DNA of 64,000 bases from Planococcus wigleyi. GTDB lineage: Bacteria > Bacillota > Bacilli > Bacillales_A > Planococcaceae. Below are positions 58,572-64,000 of this stretch, piece by piece. The stretch lies in contig NZ_JACSPU010000004.1 of assembly GCF_014836985.1 (NCBI RefSeq), positions 1 through 64,000 of the forward strand, given 5' to 3'. Positions within the stretch are counted from its first letter, which is position 1; each line of letters begins with the position of its first letter. The position numbers and the translations under genes are program-made. The notes under the pieces were generated by a model. The model worked only from the letters and a program-made list of their open reading frames with translations. It made no database searches and was not told the DNA's origin.

Positions 58572-58994
58572 TTAGATAGGATAGTGCTCATCTTCCAACA
58601 AGTCTTTCAATGCTTCTTTTTCCAAATTGATTTCACTTATCGTCCGGACGCCTTGCCGGCGGATCATGGACAGTGGCGGACACCAGCCCTGAAGCGCATG
58701 CTGCAGCATGAAGACGCTGACGGCTCCAGTGAAATAAGCCCATTTCTTATTGACAGTGAGAGCGAGTAGGGAAGAAGAAAGTGCAAAAGACGCCATCGTG
58801 GCTTCCAGTACGCGTTCTGTGTCCCATTCCTGTTCCAGTTCAGAAATCCGCTGTTTGATTGCTTCAGGATCCTTGCGCTTGAATGTGTTGATGCGGGCTT
58901 CAGTTTCCCGCTCAATCTTTTCATTGATGTGGTCAGGTGTCGCTTTAGCGACTTTTGATTGAGTGGAAGGCAATGCTTCGATTTTTGCAGCCAT
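58572..58994 (-). CDS. DUF2892 (YgaP-like) membrane protein
   Basis: A 140-residue protein. The N-terminal 60 residues are charged and helical, with DHINEKIERETEARI. The C-terminal part is the DUF2892/YgaP membrane module: two helices (about 68-100) then LQGWCPPLSMIRRQGVRTISEI, where the GWCPP segment is diagnostic. The rhodanese domain of YgaP is lacking. GAGG eight bases before ATG 58994; upstream frame is unsupported. Role unknown, often linked to sulfur metabolism. Confidence 0.8.
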   Translation of the reverse strand: MAAKIEALPSTQSKVAKATPDHINEKIERETEARINTFKRKDPEAIKQRISELEQEWDTERVLEATMASFALSSSLLALTVNKKWAYFTGAVSVFMLQHALQGWCPPLSMIRRQGVRTISEINLEKEALKDLLEDEHYPI

Positions 58995-59186
58995 TATGGA
59001 TTCCTCGCTTTCGGTGTTTATACTAGTATTCCGCATTGGGGCAACCATAAACCCTTTTTGGTGATTAACAAAGTTTTCTTCCTTTCTGGTCAGCCGTCGA
59101 ATGCTGCTGGAGGAGTGGGATGGATGATACAATAGCAGAACATGAATGGCTTTCACGAGAGCTATACGCAATTAGGAGGGGATTAG

Positions 59187-59654
59187 ATGATTCGTGTATT
59201 GTTTGTGTGCTTGGGCAATATTTGCCGTTCGCCTATGGCTGAAGCCGTTTTTAAAAATCGGCTGGAGCGGTCGGGGCTGAGTGGGAAAGTGCAAGTGGAT
59301 TCAGCGGGAACGGGCGATTGGCATATCGGCAGAAGACCACATCCGGGAACACTGAAAATCCTGGAAGCTAACGGCATTTCCGCTACAGGTTTGAAAGGGC
59401 GCCAATTGCAAACGGACGATTTTGACGGTTTTGACTATATCGTCGGGATGGACCAAACGAATATTGAAGACATCCGCTCAATGCTGGGCCAGCCCGACCA
59501 TCCGAAAATTCTGCGCTTCCTGGATTTGACCGATCACTTAAAAGATGTACCAGACCCTTATTTTACGGGAGATTTTGAAGAGACATTTGGGCTCGTCAGT
59601 GACGGCTGTGATGCGCTATTGGAGAAAATCAAACAAGATCATTCGATTTCATAA
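59187..59654 (+). CDS. Low molecular weight protein-tyrosine phosphatase
   Basis: A 155-residue enzyme. The P-loop CLGNICRSP about residue 8 carries the nucleophile Cys and Arg; the acid Asp is in VPDPYFTG about 125. Closest by character to B. subtilis YfkJ. Ribosome site GGAGGGG. The downstream YfkAB gene is from the same Bacillus neighbourhood, supporting this match. Confidence 0.92.
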   Translation: MIRVLFVCLGNICRSPMAEAVFKNRLERSGLSGKVQVDSAGTGDWHIGRRPHPGTLKILEANGISATGLKGRQLQTDDFDGFDYIVGMDQTNIEDIRSMLGQPDHPKILRFLDLTDHLKDVPDPYFTGDFEETFGLVSDGCDALLEKIKQDHSIS

Positions 59655-59661
59655 AACAGTA

Positions 59662-59696
59662 AAAAGCGGCAGGAGATTGATTCCTCGCCGCTTTTG
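59662..59696. terminator. Terminator between the phosphatase and NAD(P)HX dehydratase genes
   Basis: AAAAGCGGCAGGA and TTCCTCGCCGCTTTT arms with one bulge; A/T flanks suit both converging genes. Confidence 0.75.
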
Positions 59697-59704
59697 TATG
59701 GAAT

Positions 59705-60556
59705 TTAAGATTCGAATGCGGCCCAGACTTCCGGCAGCAACTCTGCCAATTCGTGAGCGAGCAGCGTGTGCGGAGAGCGGGTTTTGGTCCATTCATCCGC
59801 ACAGGCTCCGTGCATGTGGACGGCGTTCAATACGGCATGTTTCCAGTCATTGTGGCAGCATAACATGCCAAGCATTATGCCTGCCAATGTGTCGCCGGTA
59901 CCCCCTTTGGCTAATGAACTGTTGCCGGTGGGATTTATCCAAACCTCGCCATCCTGAAAAGCGGTCACCGTGTTTTGGCCTTTCAAAACGATGGCAACGC
60001 CTAATTTCTCCGCCCATTCAGCAGCGTAATCCGCCCGGTGTTTTTGAAGTTCATCGACTGCCACTCCTGTAATGCGGGAAAATTCAGCTGGATGCGGCGT
60101 TAGGATGACCGGTGCCTGGCGCTCAGCGTAAGTGCGTCTGCTCAACGCGCCGGCATCGACAATCAGTGGCATCGAGCTCTCGAGCAACACACTCAATGCG
60201 TCTTCAGTCATGCGATCCGGTTCCGTGCCGGGACCGATTGCCGCTGCCCGGTAAGCATCAACTGAAGCCAGCTGTTCGGCAATTCGCTGCATGCCATTCT
60301 GCACATAGGTCGCTTCAGGCAGCCGAGGGACGATCATTGCCATTGCTTCCGCTTCTGTCGCAATGACCAGCTTGCCCACGCCGCTCCGCATTGCACCAAG
60401 TCCTGCAAGAAGTGCAGCGCCCGGCATTTCTTTTGTGCCGGCAATCAATAACGCGGTGCCGAAGCTGCCTTTGTGGCTGTTGGGGTCTCTTTCGGGAAGT
60501 GTTGCTTTTACTTGTTCTTTTGTCCATTGCGATGGAGTTTCTTTCTGTGGGGACAT
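59705..60556 (-). CDS. nnrD: ADP-dependent NAD(P)H-hydrate dehydratase
   Basis: A 283-residue YjeF_C/carbohydrate kinase-like enzyme (YxkO type) that repairs hydrated NAD(P)H. HKGSFGTALLIAGTKEMPGAALLAG is the first substrate loop, with LTPHPAEFSRITG in the middle and the catalytic Asp in NSSLAKGGTGDTLAGIM. The NnrE epimerase domain is absent, so this is the stand-alone form. GGAGG nine bases before the ATG. Single gene. Confidence 0.92.
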   Translation of the reverse strand: MSPQKETPSQWTKEQVKATLPERDPNSHKGSFGTALLIAGTKEMPGAALLAGLGAMRSGVGKLVIATEAEAMAMIVPRLPEATYVQNGMQRIAEQLASVDAYRAAAIGPGTEPDRMTEDALSVLLESSMPLIVDAGALSRRTYAERQAPVILTPHPAEFSRITGVAVDELQKHRADYAAEWAEKLGVAIVLKGQNTVTAFQDGEVWINPTGNSSLAKGGTGDTLAGIMLGMLCCHNDWKHAVLNAVHMHGACADEWTKTRSPHTLLAHELAELLPEVWAAFES

Positions 60557-60762
60557 AGTTGTGCACCTCCAGTTTTAATAGATGAGGCTCTTGTTGATTA
60601 CTTTACGCAACATATTTTTGAAATGCAAAATTGAGCTGTGAAACTTGACAGGAATTCCATTTAAATTGTTGTGCTAAATTATTGTTGCGGAGCGGCGTAT
60701 TGCGAAATTCTCTAGCTAGGCGCATACTTAATAGCGCAATAAGCGAATAGGAGATTGAGGAT

Positions 60763-61887
60763 ATGACACAAAACTTACAGGCTCGACAGCCGATGAATCC
60801 ATTGAATGACCCATGGGAGGCTTACCTCGATATTGCACAGCACGGTAAGCCCACACTATCAAGCATTGAATTCACCACTACATATCTATGCAATATGCGC
60901 TGTGAACATTGCGCGGTTGGCTATATGTTGGAACATAAAGATCCCGAGGCTTTGCCAATTGAATTGCTGTTGACGCGGCTGGATGAAATTCCGCATTTGC
61001 GGACCATCAGTTTGACTGGCGGGGAACCGATGTTTTCAAAAAAATCCGTGGAACGCTACGTGCTGCCTTTACTTAAGTACGCCAACGAACGCGGCGTTCG
61101 GACGCAGATGAACTCAAATCTGACGATGCCGCTTGACCGTTATATGCTGATCGCCCCTTATTTGGATGTGCTGCATATCTCACATAATTGGGGGACAGTA
61201 GATGATTTTGTCGATGGCGGATTTGCTCATATGGAACGCAAGCCGACTCGTGAGCGCCGCGCCGAGCAGTTTCAACGGATGATCGACAACAGCCGGGCAT
61301 TGGCTGAAGCTGGAGTGATGGTATCGGCAGAAACCATGCTCAACAAACGGACTTTGCCTCATTTGGCATCTATCCACAAACAAATCGTTGAAGAAATGAA
61401 ATGCGCAAGACATGAGATTCATCCAATGTACCCCAGTGATTTCGCTTCAAATTTGGAGGTGCTGTCACTAGAGGAAACCAGGACGGCCATTCATGAATTG
61501 CTGGATACCCGGGATGATAACACCTGGATGCTGTTCGGTACATTGCCCTTTTATCCGTGCAGCGACAATACGGAGCAATTGGCTTTATTAGAACGCATCC
61601 GAAGCAGCAAAAACGTCTCAGTGCGCAACGATCCGGACGGCCGCTCCCGCCTGAATGTCAACATCTTTACAGGGGAGGTAATCGTCACAGATTTCGGGGA
61701 CACTCCGCCGATGGGCAACATTCAGACCGATTCACTCCCGGCGATGCTCGATAGCTGGCTTGATCGTCCTTTAGCCCGTTCGATCGCCTGCCATTGTCCA
61801 GCAGTCAAATGTCTCGGACCAAACCTGTTAGTGAAAAACGCTTACTACCCAGAGGTGGATTTTACCAAAAAAGCTTCCAAGCTTTAA
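60763..61887 (+). CDS. yfkAB: Radical SAM protein, YfkAB family
   Basis: A 374-residue radical SAM enzyme. The [4Fe-4S] cluster motif is CNMRCEHC, the family's CxxxCxxC variant, about residue 44. Other marks are SLTGGEPMFS and a C-terminal segment with ACHCPAVKCLGPN that may hold an auxiliary cluster. The B. subtilis homologue yfkAB is of unknown reaction and also lies near the yfkJ phosphatase gene. Ribosome site AGGAG. Followed 67 bases later by an MBL-fold hydrolase. Confidence 0.9.
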   Translation: MTQNLQARQPMNPLNDPWEAYLDIAQHGKPTLSSIEFTTTYLCNMRCEHCAVGYMLEHKDPEALPIELLLTRLDEIPHLRTISLTGGEPMFSKKSVERYVLPLLKYANERGVRTQMNSNLTMPLDRYMLIAPYLDVLHISHNWGTVDDFVDGGFAHMERKPTRERRAEQFQRMIDNSRALAEAGVMVSAETMLNKRTLPHLASIHKQIVEEMKCARHEIHPMYPSDFASNLEVLSLEETRTAIHELLDTRDDNTWMLFGTLPFYPCSDNTEQLALLERIRSSKNVSVRNDPDGRSRLNVNIFTGEVIVTDFGDTPPMGNIQTDSLPAMLDSWLDRPLARSIACHCPAVKCLGPNLLVKNAYYPEVDFTKKASKL

Positions 61888-61954
61888 AATGAATGGTAGA
61901 ATATTCTTGTAATTCATAAAAGCAGAGACAATGAATTCAAAGGGGATGGATAAA

Positions 61955-62902
61955 GTGGCAGACAAACAACCGATTCGTTTAAATGAACGCATGTACTTGA
62001 TCGATGGATTTGATTTGGGGTTGCCGGAACGCACCGGTACCTACGTGATTGATGAAGAGCACTTGACTCTAGTGGATACCGGGCCAAGCCCTTCAGTCAA
62101 ACATGTCAAAAAAGGGCTGGCTGATTTAGGCTTCACATTGGAAGACGTCGAATACATAATCGTCACCCACGTTCATCTGGATCATTCCGGAGGGGCCGGG
62201 CTATTGCTTCAGGATTGCCCGAACGCACAAGTGGTGGTGCATCCAAAAGGTGCACGGCACCTGTCAGACCCGAGCCGCCTGATTGCTGGTGCACAGATGG
62301 TGTACGGAGAACAGTTCGACCAATTGTTTGCTCCGATTGTCGCTATTCCAGAAGACCGTCTGCTCATCAAGACAGAAGGAGAGGGCCTTGAGATTGGTGC
62401 AGCGTGTACGCTTGAATTCTGGGATACCCCAGGACACGCCAATCACCATTTCAGTATATACGATCCAATCAGCAACGGAATTTTCGCAGGCGATACAGTG
62501 GGCATCCGCTACGATCAATTGGTAAGGGAAGGCATCGATCTTTATCTGCCGTCCACTTCGCCCAATCAATTTAATCCCGAAGCTATGCAAGATGCCATTG
62601 AACGCATGTCAAATGCCAAACTGGACGCCATCTACTATGGCCATTTTAGCCAAACCGATCAACCCGAAGCTGCACTTCGCCAATCCGAAAGATGGCTGAA
62701 GGTATTTGTTGAAGAAGGTCAAGCCGCCTACACTGCAGGACTGGCGCCTGAAGAACTCGCTGAACGGTTGTTTAACCGGGTTCAAGATTATTTAAGGACT
62801 CAAAACGTAGCGGACGACCACGAAGTTTATCCGTATATCCGCTTGGATATGCAAGTCAGTTCCATGGGGATTTTGGATACATTAGCAAAACAGCAACGAT
62901 GA
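61955..62902 (+). CDS. MBL-fold metallo-hydrolase
   Basis: A 315-residue metallo-beta-lactamase fold enzyme. The metal motif THVHLDHSGG (HxHxDH) lies about residue 71, later His in TPGHANHH and Asp in FAGDTVG, and a final His in YYGHFSQ. The C-terminal 70 residues are a helical extension. Possible glyoxalase II or lactonase type; substrate unknown. GTG start at 61955, nine bases from AAAGGGG, preferred over an ATG touching that site. Confidence 0.85.
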   Translation: MADKQPIRLNERMYLIDGFDLGLPERTGTYVIDEEHLTLVDTGPSPSVKHVKKGLADLGFTLEDVEYIIVTHVHLDHSGGAGLLLQDCPNAQVVVHPKGARHLSDPSRLIAGAQMVYGEQFDQLFAPIVAIPEDRLLIKTEGEGLEIGAACTLEFWDTPGHANHHFSIYDPISNGIFAGDTVGIRYDQLVREGIDLYLPSTSPNQFNPEAMQDAIERMSNAKLDAIYYGHFSQTDQPEAALRQSERWLKVFVEEGQAAYTAGLAPEELAERLFNRVQDYLRTQNVADDHEVYPYIRLDMQVSSMGILDTLAKQQR

Positions 62903-62930
62903 ACCTGTGCTTATGCACAGGTTTTTTTAT
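62902..62930 (+). terminator. Terminator of the MBL hydrolase gene
   Basis: AACCTGTGC and GCACAGGTT arms, TTAT loop, seven T; begins at the last base of the stop codon. Confidence 0.85.
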
Positions 62931-63041
62931 GTTTGGAATGCTTCGGTTTAACAAAACAGCCGGTTAGAAACCGGTCCTGGGATTAAAGAAACCGAGAGCG
63001 GGTATCTTAAGAATAACAATGGCTAAAAGGAGTGGAGACAA

Positions 63042-63218
63042 ATGGCACAAGACGATAGAAAAAATAAAGATGAAAAAGAACAAGAAAAAGAACAATTCAC
63101 CGGAACCCCTGAACAGCAGTTTCCAGATCTTGAAGCTGAAGACAAACAGGACCGCCAGAAAGAACAGTACGAAGACACAGCCGAAACAGGCAAAAAAAAT
63201 TCGGCTTCCAATGAATAA
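63042..63218 (+). CDS. Small highly charged, probably disordered protein (58 residues)
   Basis: An intact small gene with AAAAGGAG seven to eight bases before the ATG. The peptide MAQDDRKNKDEKEQEKEQ continues with alternating acidic and basic residues, ends ETGKKNSASNE, and has one short FTGTPEQQFPDL segment. It has no hydrophobic core. Such small hydrophilic proteins in Bacillales are often stress- or spore-linked, but I recognise no named family. A strong terminator follows. Confidence 0.65.
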   Translation: MAQDDRKNKDEKEQEKEQFTGTPEQQFPDLEAEDKQDRQKEQYEDTAETGKKNSASNE

Positions 63219-63236
63219 GTCTGTCATGCTACACAG

Positions 63237-63391
63237 ATGAATAATTATTCATATCATAGAAAGACGCAGGGGAAAGATCTCTGCGTCTTTCTATGTATTC
63301 AAAATCTATTTATGAATAATTTATTCAATAGGGTCGAAAGATGAATATTTATTATTCGTAAAAGGCGGGATTGAATTGAATGAATTATTCA
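63237..63391. promoter_or_regulatory. Cluster of TGAAT..ATTCA palindromes
   Basis: Perfect palindromes ATGAATAATTATTCAT (63237-63252), TGAATAATTTATTCA (63313-63327) and TGAATTATTCA (63381-63391), with an imperfect one at 63342-63358. They lie in the AT-rich 63219-63561 gap before the SDR gene, which has no gene of its own. Likely an operator array for one regulator. Confidence 0.5.
63255..63297 (+). terminator. Terminator of the 58-residue gene
   Basis: Perfect 15-base arms (CATAGAAAGACGCAG and complement) with an 11-base loop. Confidence 0.75.
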
Positions 63392-63561
63392 AAATGAAAA
63401 ACCCCTTGAAGTGGAATATTTTTTCTTTTGGTCCTGTTTATTCATTTGCCTATTAAGGGTAAAGGGGAAATACGAACTGATTACGGATTAGCTGTTTTGT
63501 TCGCCGTAAAGAATTTTATAAAAATCAACTGGAACATATTTTGAGAGGTGGAGTTTGGGCT

Positions 63562-64000
63562 ATGCAATTACTGACGGAGAAAACGGCTTTTATAACAGGA
63601 GCGGGAAAAGGAATTGGACGTGCAACGGCGCTGGCTTTGGCCAATGAAGGCGTCAACGTCGGTTTGATCGCCCGCACAGAAGCGGATTTAACGAAGTTGG
63701 CGGCGGAGATCAAGTCATTGCGAGGCCGTGTGGCTTATGCAGTGGCAGATGTTTCTGACCTTCAGCAAGTGGAAGCCGCCATTGAAAAGTTGACAGATGA
63801 ACTTGGAACAGCCGATATATTGATCAATAATGCCGGCATCGGCAAATACGGCTCATTTTTGGAGTTGGCGCCGGAAGAATGGAAACGAGTCATCGATGTG
63901 AACTTGATGGGCATGTATTATGTCACTCGGACGGTACTGCCCCAATTGATAGAGAAGAACGGGGGAGACATCATCAACATTTCTTCCAGTTCAGGTTTGC
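63562..64000 (+). CDS. 3-ketoacyl-ACP reductase-like SDR, N-terminal part (cut by window edge)
   Basis: The first 146 codons of a short-chain dehydrogenase. Cofactor motif [12 protein letters not shown] about residue 12, ARTEADL pointing to [14 protein letters not shown] about 90 and the start of the catalytic strand [10 protein letters not shown]. Resembles FabG/YoxD-type reductases. GAGAGGTGGAG ribosome site. The catalytic Tyr-Lys lies beyond the window. It follows the palindrome cluster, which may regulate it. Confidence 0.85.
   Translation, partial: MQLLTEKTAFITGAGKGIGRATALALANEGVNVGLIARTEADLTKLAAEIKSLRGRVAYAVADVSDLQQVEAAIEKLTDELGTADILINNAGIGKYGSFLELAPEEWKRVIDVNLMGMYYVTRTVLPQLIEKNGGDIINISSSSGL

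Noticed and set aside
1-64000. CRISPR arrays, tRNA/rRNA genes, IS elements, prophage
   Set aside because: No spaced direct repeats, cloverleaf sequences, transposase motifs or phage structural genes were seen on either strand.

Overview
The window looks like the chromosome of a low-to-mid G+C Gram-positive bacterium of the order Bacillales, most likely family Planococcaceae (Planococcus or Planomicrobium type). This rests on gene content and sequence character: strong AGGAGG ribosome sites with many TTG/GTG starts, and recognisable Bacillus-type genes (ald with an AdeR-like regulator, mtlA/mtlF, type-2 guaC, yfkAB-like radical SAM, yfkJ-like phosphatase, CstA). Zur, PurR and CcpA type operator sequences also match Bacillus consensus. 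I see no tRNA, rRNA, CRISPR array, integrase, transposase or phage structural gene. The taxon is an inference.

Layout. 0-6 kb: 5' end of a citrate synthase gene (minus), an OFA-family transporter, pgeF, ald and its PucR/AdeR-type regulator. 6-12 kb: macro-domain protein, T5orf172 GIY-YIG protein, DUF1648 protein, an apparently leaderless TetR gene, mtlA-mtlF without mtlD, and two small orphan proteins either side of a strong terminator. 12-20 kb: TetR/SDR/aldehyde dehydrogenase detoxification group, methyltransferase plus short UvrA-like ATPase, Hsp20, NmrA-like reductase.

20.4-23.3 kb: ECF sigma factor, zinc-finger/RskA-type anti-sigma factor, and a secreted wall-anchored protein made of two 184-residue repeats. 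Each repeat carries four histidines at identical offsets. This is the best candidate for an undescribed system. 23.5-30 kb: a five-gene nickel/peptide-type ABC importer preceded by two Zur-box-like operators, one at the predicted transcription start, so probably a zinc or zincophore uptake system; a MATE exporter follows. 30-37 kb: guaC with PurR-like boxes, a VTT membrane protein, CBS protein, ABC-2 exporter divergent from a DUF2089/membrane-protein pair, and an S58 peptidase.

37-49 kb: SgrR-type regulator divergent from an MFS gene that is frameshifted into the following GNAT gene; diguanylate cyclase; CtaG; a Bacillales-type intergenic repeat; an EVE-like/HNH putative modification-dependent nuclease; a cobalamin riboswitch controlling a divergent adenosyltransferase-like protein and an orphan BtuF; arylamine N-acetyltransferase; LacI regulator; YqcI family protein. 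49-64 kb: DUF2207 protein, acetamidase family, sirtuin, a channel with a TLGNGD filter, SGNH hydrolase, lipoprotein hydrolase, CstA with a cre site, LMW tyrosine phosphatase, NAD(P)HX dehydratase, YfkAB, MBL hydrolase, a 58-residue charged protein, a cluster of TGAAT..ATTCA palindromes and the 5' part of an SDR gene that runs off the end.

Starts were moved inward from the longest reading frame wherever a ribosome binding site fixed them. Functions come from motif recognition by eye; no database search was run.
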